Below are positions 24,070 to 33,100 of a stretch of DNA of 33,818 bases, in pieces; within the stretch, counting starts at the first letter, position 1; every line of letters begins with the position of its first letter. Both the position numbers and the translations under genes were made by a program. The notes under the pieces were generated by a model, which saw only the letters and a program-made list of their open reading frames with translations, made no database searches and was not told where the DNA came from. The DNA is from Microcella sp. (GTDB taxonomy: Bacteria > Actinomycetota > Actinomycetes > Actinomycetales > Microbacteriaceae): positions 1-33,818 of the forward strand of contig JAOASR010000068.1 in assembly GCA_030158585.1 (NCBI GenBank). Direction: 5' to 3'.

Positions 24070-25308
24070 ATGGTGTTCTCATCGACACGACGCGGCGCCC
24101 TCATCGTGGCCGCCGGAATGGCGCTGACCCTGGCCGGATGCACGGCCGGCGGTGCTGGCGGAGCGGCGCAGTCCGACTCGCTCGAGTTCTGGGCCTACGA
24201 GCCCAACTCGCTCAGCCAGAAGGAGGCTCTCGACGCCCTCGTGGCCGAGTTCGAGGCCGAGAACGAGATCGACGTGCGCGTCACCTACGTGCCGAAGGAC
24301 GCCTTCAACACCAAGCTGAACTCGTCGATCGCCGTGGGGCGCAATCCCGACGTGTCGTACCTCGACCAGCCGCTCACCCCTCGCTTCGCGGGCGACGGCA
24401 TCCTGCTCGACATCACCGATCAGCTCGAGACCGGCCTCGGCGCCGACGCCTTCGCGCCGGCCGCGATGGACACGAACGTCGTCGACGGCCGTGTCTACGG
24501 CGTCCCGCTCTCGATGACGACCGTCGCGCTGTACTACAACACGGCGCTCGTGCAGACGCCTCCCACCACGTGGGACGAGTGGCTGGAGTCGGCCGAAGAC
24601 GTGTACGTGCCGAACACGACCGCGGCCTTCGAGGGCATCGGCGGCGGCGGATGGGGCGCCTGGCTCTTCCCCGCCTTCGTGCACAGCGGCGGCGGCACCA
24701 TGATCTCTCCCGCCGACAGCTCGGCGACCTTCGGCGACGAGGCGGGCGTCGAGGCGGCGAACTTCCTGCTCGACCTGCAGCGCTACTCCGATCAGGCGGT
24801 GCGTCAGAGCGAGAACGCGTTCGGCAACGGGCTCGTCGCGTACAAGGTCTCAGGACCGTGGGAGATCGAGGCGCTCTCCAAGAGCTTCCCGAACCTCGAG
24901 TTCGCGGTGGCGCCCCTGCCCTCGCGCGACGGCGGGACCTCGGTCTCGAACATCGGCGGCGAGAACCTCGTCATCTTCGAGAACTCCACCAAGCAGGACC
25001 TCGCCTACGCCCTCATCGAGCACCTCACGGATGCCGAGGGAATGCAGGTCATGGCCGGCGTCACGGGCAACTTCGCCACCAACCTCGAGGCTGCGGCCGC
25101 GCTCAACTTCTCGGCCGACCCGAACCTGGCGGTGTTCGAGGCGCAGCTGCAGACCGCTATTCCGCGACCCACGCTGACGGAGTGGCTGAAGGTCAACGAT
25201 GAGGTCATCGGCTCGGCGCTCGACGCGATCTTCGTCTCGGGCGAAGACCCGACGACCGTGCTGACCGAGGCCAACGAGCGCGCCAACGTCATCCTGCTCG
25301 GCGAGTAG
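24070..25308 (+). CDS. Sugar ABC transporter substrate-binding lipoprotein
   Basis: This 412-residue family 1 extracellular solute-binding protein begins with a lipoprotein signal (LTLAGC, Cys near residue 24), so it is tethered to the outer face of the membrane. The mature protein has the usual layout: LEFWAYEP at the start, the VTYVPKDAFNTKL region, NPDVSYLDQPLT, YGVPLSMTTVALYYNTALV (about 140-158), and a late VAPLPSRDGGTSVSNIGGENLVIF. AAGGAG lies 3 bases before ATG 24070 and 6 before GTG 24073, so the second could be the true start. It is the first gene of the sugar operon, followed by two permeases. The bound sugar is likely an oligosaccharide released by the GH30 enzymes. Confidence 0.92.
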   Translation: MVFSSTRRGALIVAAGMALTLAGCTAGGAGGAAQSDSLEFWAYEPNSLSQKEALDALVAEFEAENEIDVRVTYVPKDAFNTKLNSSIAVGRNPDVSYLDQPLTPRFAGDGILLDITDQLETGLGADAFAPAAMDTNVVDGRVYGVPLSMTTVALYYNTALVQTPPTTWDEWLESAEDVYVPNTTAAFEGIGGGGWGAWLFPAFVHSGGGTMISPADSSATFGDEAGVEAANFLLDLQRYSDQAVRQSENAFGNGLVAYKVSGPWEIEALSKSFPNLEFAVAPLPSRDGGTSVSNIGGENLVIFENSTKQDLAYALIEHLTDAEGMQVMAGVTGNFATNLEAAAALNFSADPNLAVFEAQLQTAIPRPTLTEWLKVNDEVIGSALDAIFVSGEDPTTVLTEANERANVILLGE

Positions 25309-25310
25309 CG

Positions 25311-26279
25311 ATGACGCAGCTCATCGACCCGGCGGTCGTCGCGGGGCAGCCCGCGACGCCGCCGCGACGCCCGCGGCCCGCGCCGCGCCGCGGGGCGTCC
25401 CCCCGCCGCACGTCGTACCGCGCCCGGCAGAACCGCACCGGCTACCTCTTCATCCTGCCGTTCCTGCTGTACTTCGCGATGTTCCTGCTGCTGCCGATGC
25501 TCATGTCGTTCGTGCTGAGCTTCATGGAGTGGGATCTGCGGTCGGCGCCGACTTTCGTCGGCCTCGACAACTACGCCAATCTGCTGTTCGACCCCATCCG
25601 ATACCCGGAGTTCTGGCCGTCGCTCGGCGTGACGCTGCAGTACATCCTGATGAGCGTTCCGCTCGGCATCGCGTTCGCGCTCGGCATCTCGGCGATGCTG
25701 AACGCGAACGTCAAGGGCGAGGGGTTCTTCAAGACCGCCTACTTCATCCCGAACGTCACGGCGGTGGTGGCCGTGGCCGCCATGTGGATCTTCATGCTCG
25801 ACCCGCAGTTCGGGCTGATCAACGACGTGCTCGGCACGAACATCAGCTTCCTCGGGATGCCCGAGACGGCGCTCGCGTCACTGGCGGCGATGGCCATCTG
25901 GGGGGCGCTGGGGTACAACATCCTCATCCTGCTCTCGGCGATGAAGTCGATCGATGAGTCTCTCTACGAGGCGGCGAAGATCGACGGCGCCAACGCCGTG
26001 CAGCGCTTCTTCGCGATCACGCTGCCGTCGATCCAGCCGATCATCTTCTTCATCATCATCACCGCCACGATCGGGGCGTTCCAGGCCTTCGACCAGATGT
26101 ACCTCATGACCGGCGGAGGGCCCGACGGCTCGACGTTGACCTACCTGCTGAGCCTGTACAACCACGCCTTCCGGTACTTCGAGATGGGAACGGCGTCGGC
26201 GATGTCGTACCTGCTGCTCCTCATCATTCTGTTCGTGACCTGGGTGGGCTTCCGGTTCATCCCGCAGAAGCTCGACTAA
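25311..26279 (+). CDS. Sugar ABC transporter permease (MalF/UgpA type)
   Basis: This 322-residue protein has an Arg/Pro-rich cytosolic N-terminus of about 40 residues. Six membrane segments follow (first GYLFILPFLLYFAMFLLLPML, about 45-65). The EAA loop contacting the ATPase reads YEAAKIDGANAVQRFFAITLPSI (about 220-243), standard for carbohydrate uptake transporter 1 family permeases. It starts 3 bases after the binding-protein stop and ends 10 bases before the second permease. The pair forms the membrane channel. No ATPase gene is present in the operon, so a shared MsiK/UgpC-like ATPase encoded elsewhere is expected. Confidence 0.93.
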   Translation: MTQLIDPAVVAGQPATPPRRPRPAPRRGASPRRTSYRARQNRTGYLFILPFLLYFAMFLLLPMLMSFVLSFMEWDLRSAPTFVGLDNYANLLFDPIRYPEFWPSLGVTLQYILMSVPLGIAFALGISAMLNANVKGEGFFKTAYFIPNVTAVVAVAAMWIFMLDPQFGLINDVLGTNISFLGMPETALASLAAMAIWGALGYNILILLSAMKSIDESLYEAAKIDGANAVQRFFAITLPSIQPIIFFIIITATIGAFQAFDQMYLMTGGGPDGSTLTYLLSLYNHAFRYFEMGTASAMSYLLLLIILFVTWVGFRFIPQKLD

Positions 26280-26288
26280 GGGATCGCC

Positions 26289-27140
26289 ATGATTGCTCGC
26301 AGAATCTCGCGGGTCGCGCTGTACGCGTTCCTGTTCTTCCTCGTCGCGCTGCTCGTCGGGCCCTTCCTCTGGCTCACGCTCGCGTCGTTCAAGGACGGCA
26401 GCCAGATCCTCTCCGCCGACTCGCCCATCCTCCCGGTGGATGAGAACGGCGATTTCCAGATCAAGCTCGACAACTACGTCGTGGCGTTCGACTACCTGCA
26501 GCTCAACACGCTGTTCCTGAACACCTTCATCGTCGCGACCGTGGCGACCGCGTTCAATCTGTTCTTCAACAGCCTTGCGGGCTACGCCTTCGCGCGCATC
26601 GCCTTCCGCGGGCGCGAGACGATCTTCCGGCTCGTGCTCGCCTCGCTCATGGTGCCCGGCACGGTGATGCTCGTGCCGAACATGATCATCATCAATCAGC
26701 TGGGGCTCTTCGACAGCCTCGGTGCGCTGATCGTGCCGTTCGTGATGAGCGTCTACAACATCTTCCTCATGCGCCAGACCTTCCTGGGGTTCCCGCGCGA
26801 GCTGGAGGAGGCGGCGATCATCGACGGCGCGAGCGCGTTCCGCGTGTTCTGGACGATCGCGATGCCGCTCGCTCGGCCGATGCTCGTGGTGCTCGGCATC
26901 ACGACCTTCATGTGGAACTACAACAACTTCCTCTGGCCTCTGGTGGTCATCCAGTCGCCGGAGAACGGCACGCTCTCGCTCGGTCTGGGCTCGCTCGTCT
27001 CCGCGAGCGCCACCAACGCCGAGCTGTACCCCGTGATGCTCGCCGCATCCGTGGTCATCTCGGTGCCGCTCATCATCATCTTCCTCGTCTTCCAGAAGCA
27101 CATCGTCAAGGGCATCGCTGCCGGAGCACTGAAGGGCTGA
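26289..27140 (+). CDS. Sugar ABC transporter permease (MalG/UgpE type)
   Basis: The second permease, 283 residues, has six membrane segments, the first immediately N-terminal (ALYAFLFFLVALLVGPFLWL). Its EAA loop is LEEAAIIDGASAFRVFWTIAMPLARP (about 176-201). The periplasmic-side loop between segments 1 and 2 (about residues 35-75) is ordinary for the family. It follows the first permease in the normal order and precedes the cytosolic GH30 gene by 7 bases, so transport and intracellular hydrolysis are co-transcribed. Confidence 0.93.
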   Translation: MIARRISRVALYAFLFFLVALLVGPFLWLTLASFKDGSQILSADSPILPVDENGDFQIKLDNYVVAFDYLQLNTLFLNTFIVATVATAFNLFFNSLAGYAFARIAFRGRETIFRLVLASLMVPGTVMLVPNMIIINQLGLFDSLGALIVPFVMSVYNIFLMRQTFLGFPRELEEAAIIDGASAFRVFWTIAMPLARPMLVVLGITTFMWNYNNFLWPLVVIQSPENGTLSLGLGSLVSASATNAELYPVMLAASVVISVPLIIIFLVFQKHIVKGIAAGALKG

Positions 27141-27147
27141 CACGACC

Positions 27148-28563
27148 ATGACCCACGCCATCACCACCCCCACCCTCTCGACGCACCCCCAGCGCGCTGC
27201 CACCGGCGTCGGCACGATCGCCGAGGTGACGACGATCCGCTTCGAGCAGTCCGGATCGACCGTGACGCGTCTCTCTGCGCCCCTGGTCGACCGCAACGAC
27301 CAGGAGTTCAACGTCGTCAACGTCTATCCCGACGTGCACTACCAGACCATCGACGGCTTCGGCGGTGCGATCACCGAGGCGGCCGCCTACACGTTCTCTC
27401 TGCTGTCGCCGGCCGAGCAGCAGCGAGTGCTCGAGTACTACTTCGGCCAGGACCACGCCCGTTACTCGGTGGTGCGCACGCACCTCGACAGCTGCGACTT
27501 CTCGCTCGACCAGTACCAGGCGCTCGGCGTCGACGACGACGAGTCGTTCGCGAGCTTCTCGCTCGCGCGCGACGAGCAGTACATCCTGCCGATGCTGCGC
27601 AGGGCGCAGGAGGTCGCCGGGCGAGCCCTCGAGATCATGCTCTCGCCGTGGTCGCCCCCCGCCTTCATGAAGAGCAACCTGTCGCGCACGCACGGCGGCT
27701 CGCTGCTGCCGCAGTATCGCCGGTTCTGGGCCCGCTACATCGTCCGCTACGTGCAGGCGTACCGCGATCTCGGGTTCCGCGTCACGCGCATCACCATCCA
27801 GAACGAGCCCAACGCGACGCAGACGTGGGACAGCTGCCGGTTCACCGCGGCGGAGGAGAAGGAGTTCCTGCGCGACTTCCTCCACCCCGAGCTGCAGCGT
27901 GCAGGACTCGACGACGTCGGCGTGCACATCTGGGATCACAACAAGGAGCGCGTCTACGAGCGCACGCGCGACATCATCGACGACGACACTCGGCACATGA
28001 TCGCCGGCGTCGCCTTCCACTGGTACACCGGCGAGCACTTCGACGCGCTCGCGCTCGTCCGAGAGCAGTACCCCGAGCTCAAGCTCGTCTTCTCGGAGGG
28101 CTGCGTCGAGTACAGCCGGTTCGAGCCCGCCGACTCGCGCGGCAACGCGGCGATGTACGCGCACGACATCATCGGCAACCTCAACGCGGGCATGAACATG
28201 TTCATCGACTGGAACGTGCTGCTCGACGCCGAGGGCGGGCCCAATCACGTGCGCAACTTCTGCGCCGCGGCCATCATGGCCGACCCGGTCACCGGCGACG
28301 CCCGTCTCACCGGCATCTACTGGGTCATGGCCGAGTTCAGCCGCAGCATCCAGCCCGGTGCCCTGCGCGTGGCGACGACGAAGTACACCGCCGACCTCGA
28401 CGTGGTCGCCGCGCAGAACCCCGACGGTTCGCTCGCGCTTCTCGTGCACAACACCGTCGACAGCGAGCGCGAGGTGGTCGTCCGGGTGAACGGCGCCTCC
28501 GTCACCGTGCTCGCGCCGGCCCACTCGCTCGTCAGCCTTCGCACGCCCGCCACGGCCGGCTGA
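27148..28563 (+). CDS. Cytosolic glycoside hydrolase family 30 enzyme
   Basis: This 471-residue protein has no signal peptide. After an N-terminal beta region it shows YQTIDGFGGAITEAAAYTFS (about 67-86), RTHLDSCDFSL (about 110-120) and MLSPWSPPAFMKSN. The acid/base glutamate is in ITIQNEPNATQ (about residue 219), and the nucleophile glutamate is in LVFSEGCVEY (about 316). A C-terminal beta-sandwich ends the protein, as in GH30. Both catalytic residues are intact. GH30 includes beta-glucosidases, beta-1,6-glucanases and xylanases, and the substrate cannot be fixed from sequence alone. Position after the importer and lack of export suggest it finishes hydrolysis of imported oligosaccharides. 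Confidence 0.88.
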   Translation: MTHAITTPTLSTHPQRAATGVGTIAEVTTIRFEQSGSTVTRLSAPLVDRNDQEFNVVNVYPDVHYQTIDGFGGAITEAAAYTFSLLSPAEQQRVLEYYFGQDHARYSVVRTHLDSCDFSLDQYQALGVDDDESFASFSLARDEQYILPMLRRAQEVAGRALEIMLSPWSPPAFMKSNLSRTHGGSLLPQYRRFWARYIVRYVQAYRDLGFRVTRITIQNEPNATQTWDSCRFTAAEEKEFLRDFLHPELQRAGLDDVGVHIWDHNKERVYERTRDIIDDDTRHMIAGVAFHWYTGEHFDALALVREQYPELKLVFSEGCVEYSRFEPADSRGNAAMYAHDIIGNLNAGMNMFIDWNVLLDAEGGPNHVRNFCAAAIMADPVTGDARLTGIYWVMAEFSRSIQPGALRVATTKYTADLDVVAAQNPDGSLALLVHNTVDSEREVVVRVNGASVTVLAPAHSLVSLRTPATAG

Positions 28564-28566
28564 CTC

Positions 28567-28621
28567 TTGACGAAAGCCCCTCACGTGTCGCAGAATCGTC
28601 CTAATAGTTCAGAAAATGAAC
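28567..28621 (+). promoter_or_regulatory. Internal promoter with palindromic operator before the GH30 lipoprotein gene
   Basis: TTGACG (28567-28572) and CAGAAT (28591-28596), 18 bp apart, make a plausible promoter right after the stop of the first GH30 gene. A perfect palindrome GTTCAGAAAATGAAC (28607-28621) begins about 10 bases after the -10, a position where a repressor would block transcription. The 90-bp gap itself is unusual in this otherwise tightly packed locus. The AGTTCA half-site also occurs in the ROK operator region at 23980-23985. Confidence 0.5.
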
Positions 28622-28653
28622 AATTGATCAACGGTGATCGGAAGACCAGCCCT

Positions 28654-30123
28654 ATGCGTCGACTCGCCCCCCTCGCTGCAGCCTCACTCGCGGCCGTGCT
28701 GCTCGCCGGCTGCACGTCCAGCCCGGCCTTCGTCGAGGTCTACTCCACAACCGGCACCAAGGCCGACCTGCTCGAGCGGAAGTCCGACCTTCCCGTCGAT
28801 GCCGCGCCGGCCACCGGCAACGTCGACGTCGTCGTCGACGCGGGAGCCGAGCTGCAGGAGGTCGACGGCTTCGGTGTCGCCATCACCCACTCGGCGGCAT
28901 TCGTGCTCATGGAGCAGGAGCAGGAGACCCGGACGGAGATCCTCACCGAGCTCTTCTCGGTCGACGAGGGTGCCGGGTTCTCGATGGTCCGACTGCCCAT
29001 CGGCACCTCCGACTACGCGGGCGTGACCGAGGGCGAGGAGCGGCACTACACCTACAACGACGTCGAGCCGGGCGAGACCGACCCGGAGCTCTCGGGCTTC
29101 TCGATCGACGCCGACCGCGCCACGATCATTCCCGTCATGCAGGAGATCCTCGAGATCAACCCCGAGGTTCGCGTCATCGCCTCGCCGTGGTCGGCTCCCG
29201 CCTGGATGAAGACGAGCGACAGCTTCTACTCGGGCAGCCTGCGTCCGGAGTTCGAGGAGGCCTTCGCCGACTACCTCGTCAAGTACGTCGAGGCCTACGA
29301 CGCGGAGGGCATCCCCGTCGACTACCTGACCATCCAGAACGAGCCCGCCGTCACCAACACCAATTACCCGGTCATGGAGATGGGCGAGTTCCAGCAGCTG
29401 AGCCTTATCCGGCTCGTCGGGCCCCGCCTCGAGGAGGCCGGCTTCGAGAGCACGCGCGTGCTCGCCTACGACTTCAACTACAGCGCCGAGTGGGAGTCGT
29501 ACGCGAAGGGCTTCATCGACACGATCCTCAGCGACCCCGAGGCCGAGCAGTACACCGCCGGCATCGCCTGGCACGGCTACGACGGCGACGGGCTCGAGAA
29601 GTTCTCCGAGGGGCTCAACTACGTCGAGGAGAACTACCCAGACAAGAAGTCGCTCGTGACCGAGATCACCGAGGGCCTGTGGAACATGGACTTCGCGAGC
29701 AACCTCAGCTACTCGCTCGAGAACGTCACCCTCGGCCCACTCAACGCCCACTCGACCGGCGCGCTGTACTGGAACGCTGCCCTCTACGAGGACGGGTCGC
29801 CCGTGCTCGGCGGCGGCGAGACCAGCCTCGGCGTCATCTCCGTCGACGAGGGCGGCGACTTCGCCAAGAGCTCGGCCTACTACTCGATGGCCCATTTCTC
29901 GAGCTTCATCCCGCCCCGGTCGGAGGGTGTCAGCCGCGTCCTCGCGACCGAGACCACCTCGCCCACCGTCTTCGCCGCCTCGGTGAAGCGCCCCGACGGC
30001 CGCGTCATCGTGGTCGTCACCAACACCAGCACGGCCTTCCCCGAGACCGTGAACGTCATCGTCGACGGAGCGGTCGTGACCGCCGAGATCGATGCCCAGA
30101 GCGTCATCACCTTCCTCTACTAG
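28654..30123 (+). CDS. Surface lipoprotein glycoside hydrolase family 30 enzyme
   Basis: This 489-residue enzyme starts with a lipoprotein signal (LAAVLLAGCTSS, Cys near residue 20), so it acts outside the membrane. GH30 motifs are in order: VDGFGVAITHSAAFVL (about 68-83), MVRLPIGTSDYAG, ASPWSAPAWMKTSDSFYSG, the acid/base glutamate in LTIQNEPAV (about 229), and the nucleophile in LVTEITEGLW (about 336). A C-terminal beta-sandwich follows. The pattern is closest to the GH30 glucosylceramidase/endo-beta-1,6-glucanase group, so a beta-glucan substrate is a reasonable guess. ATG 28654 is chosen because the signal begins there; the ORF-track start at 28567 precedes the promoter-like region. Its stop codon abuts the ribosome-binding site of the giant repeat protein. 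Confidence 0.9.
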   Translation: MRRLAPLAAASLAAVLLAGCTSSPAFVEVYSTTGTKADLLERKSDLPVDAAPATGNVDVVVDAGAELQEVDGFGVAITHSAAFVLMEQEQETRTEILTELFSVDEGAGFSMVRLPIGTSDYAGVTEGEERHYTYNDVEPGETDPELSGFSIDADRATIIPVMQEILEINPEVRVIASPWSAPAWMKTSDSFYSGSLRPEFEEAFADYLVKYVEAYDAEGIPVDYLTIQNEPAVTNTNYPVMEMGEFQQLSLIRLVGPRLEEAGFESTRVLAYDFNYSAEWESYAKGFIDTILSDPEAEQYTAGIAWHGYDGDGLEKFSEGLNYVEENYPDKKSLVTEITEGLWNMDFASNLSYSLENVTLGPLNAHSTGALYWNAALYEDGSPVLGGGETSLGVISVDEGGDFAKSSAYYSMAHFSSFIPPRSEGVSRVLATETTSPTVFAASVKRPDGRVIVVVTNTSTAFPETVNVIVDGAVVTAEIDAQSVITFLY

Positions 30124-30133
30124 GAGACCCACC

Positions 30134-33100
30134 ATGCCTATCCGACCCGTGGCCATCGCCGGCTCCGTCGTGGGCGCCGTCGCCCTCGGCACCGCCGGGG
30201 TCCTCCTCGCGACGATGCTCACTCCCGGCGCGCCGGTGCAGCCCTTCGTCGCGACCGAGCTCGGTGACGTCCGCATCACCCAGCAGTCGTCGACCGCCTA
30301 CGACATCGACGTCGTCCTCCCGGATGGGATGGACGGCACCGAGGACATGACCGTGGCGCTGACGTCGAACGACGAGGGTGACGACGCTGTCGCCCTGAAC
30401 GCGACCGTCAACGCCGGACGTGTGCTCATCGATGATGTCGAGCTCGAACCCGGTGACCACTTCCTCTGGGTAGAAACCGCTGAGACGACCGTCTCGACGC
30501 CGATCACCATCCCCGACATGAAGCCCTTCATCTGGCTCGACGGCGAGGTGCCGAACATCCAGTTCAACCAGGAGGGCCAGTCGTCGTGGAGCTCGTACGT
30601 CGACCCGGAGGGGAAGAACGTCTTCCGCAGCGCAGCGCGCACCTTCGATGAGTCGGCGACCCCGATCGCCGAGAGTCTCCCGATCACCGAGACCGACTTC
30701 CGTGATGAGAACCACAGCGCCGCTGAGCCGTACTACTACCTGGTGTTCACGGGCAAGTCCGGTGCATCGACCTTCGTGACGGCGCCGCTGTTCACCTCGG
30801 CCACGCAGGGTGACGTCGATGTGACGTTCGCCCTGGAGGACGACGAGCCGGTCGCCCTCATCACCGGATCCGTCTTCGCCAAGGAGGAGGCGGTCGACCG
30901 CACCCTCTCGCTCCGCGTGGGCAACTTCGATCCCGCCGACGCCTCCGCCACCTTCGTGGTCGAGAACAGCGCCGACCCGGTCGACCCGACGGCGTTCGCG
31001 TTCCGGGTGCCGCTCAGCGGCCTGGAGCCCGGATCGAACAACCTGGTGCTCTTCCTCGAGGAGGACGGCACCATGCTCGAGTGGTCCATTCGGGCGCCCG
31101 AGCTCGACATGTCGCGGTCGCTGGAGGTCGGCGACACGGTCTACGGCGTCGCGAGCCCGGATGCCCTGCAGCTGACGCGCGTCGACCTCGCCTATCGCGA
31201 CCTCGCCTTCTCGCTCGGCACGTCGGGTGACGCGGCGTTCCTCTCGGTGAGCGGCCGCTTCACCGACGCCTTCGCCGACGCGGGCACCGCCCTCATCATC
31301 AAGGAGGTCGACGGCGAGTCGTACACGGTCGTCGACCGCAACGCCGCGGCCGATCGCTTCTCGTACTCGTTCCCGCTCGCGCAGCTCTCGAAGCCGACCG
31401 TCTGGTACGACATCGAGTTCTTCAACCCGCAGACCGAGGTGATGAGCCCGATCCTGGCCTCATCGGTCGCCGACTTCCGCCAGTGGGTGCAGGCGGAGAA
31501 CCGCACGTACGCGCTCGCCGACTTCCAGGGCATGACGAAGGTGTTCTTCGAGCGGTTCCCGTACCGCGACGCCTCGATCGACCTGCAGGTGATCGGCGGC
31601 GAGGCCATGCTGGTCGCGACGGGAACTCTGGTCGACGTGGCCAGCAGCGACGCGTTCCTGCGACTGCGAACCGGTGACGACGTCGCGGCCGACGTGCGCA
31701 ATCTCAGCACGGTGCCCGGCCAGTTCCTCTTCCGGTTCCCGCTGCGCGAGCTGTCGGAGCCCCGCACCTGGTACGACGCGGTGCTCGGCCTGCGCACGAA
31801 CGACTCGTTCCACGACTTCCTCACCACGTCGGTCGCCGACATGGGGAAGACGATCACGGTCGGGGAGCGCACCTACGGCTTCCGCGAGTGGAACGGCCAG
31901 CTCAAGGTCGCGTTCGACCTCACCATCGGTGACATCGACCTGACCTCGGCCGAGCTCGTCGAGGTTGACGGCAAGCCCGTCCTCCGCGTCGCCGGATCGA
32001 TGCAGGGCCTCGCCCAGAACGACGTCTTCCTCCGCGTGCGCACCGAGGGCCAGTCCTTCGACGCTCCGAACCGCGCCTCCTCGGCCGGGGAGATCCGGTT
32101 CGACCTCGATCTGTCATCGATGAGCAAGGCCGACACCTGGTACGACGTCGTCATCGGCAACGTGCCCGAGGGCTCGCTGACCGACCTCGTGCCGGCTATC
32201 ACCGATCTGTCGCAGACGATCCGCGTCGACGGTCGCGAATACGGATTCCGCGTCTTCAACGACCAGCTCAAGGTGGTGTTCGCGCCGCGCACCGGTGAGA
32301 TCACGATGACCTCCGGCGAGCTGCTCGACGTCGACGGAGTGCCGACCCTGCGGGTCATCGGCACCCTCGCTGGCCTGGCCAAGGGCGACGTCTTCCTCCG
32401 CGTGCGCACTGAGGGCTTCTCGTACGACACTCCGAACACCGCGACCGCGGCGGGCGCCGTGCAGTTCGACGTCGATGTCTCCGGGCTGCAGAGAGCCGGC
32501 GTGTGGCACGACCTCGTGATCGGCAACGAGCGCGACGGCTCGCTCACCGACCTCTCCCCGGCGATCGTCGACATGGGCGAGACCCTGAACCTCGGCGGTC
32601 GTGAGTACGGCTTCCGCGAGTTCAACGGGCAGCTGAAGGTGGTCTTCGACCCCAGGGTCGGATCGGTGACGGTCGCCAGTGGTGAGCTCCTCGATCTCGG
32701 CGGCGTACCCACGCTGCGTGTCGCGGGGCAGATCGCCGGCGTCGCCTCGTCGGAGGTGTTCCTGCGGGTGCGCACCGACGGTCAGTCGTTCGACGTGCCC
32801 AACACGGCCGCTGTCGCAGGAGAGATGCGGTTCGACGCCGATCTGTCGGCGCTGACGAAGTCGGGCACCTGGTACGACCTGCTTGTCGGCAACGCTTCTG
32901 ACGGCTCGCTCGTCGACCTGACCACGTCCGTGGTCGACATGAACTCGACCCTCACTCTCGGGGGGCGCACCTATGGCTTCCGTGAGTTCAATGGCGACCT
33001 GAAGGTGGTCTTCGACCCGGCGGCGGAGGGTTCGGTGTCGGTGTCGCAGGCGTCGTTCGTCGACCTCGCCGGGGTGCCGACGCTGCGGGTCGAGGGGTCG

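Noticed and set aside
25878-28584. Long minus-strand frames (480 and 492 residues) opposite the permease and GH30 genes
   Set aside because: Highly charged low-complexity products lacking domains; the plus frames encode clear permeases and a GH30 enzyme with intact catalytic residues.
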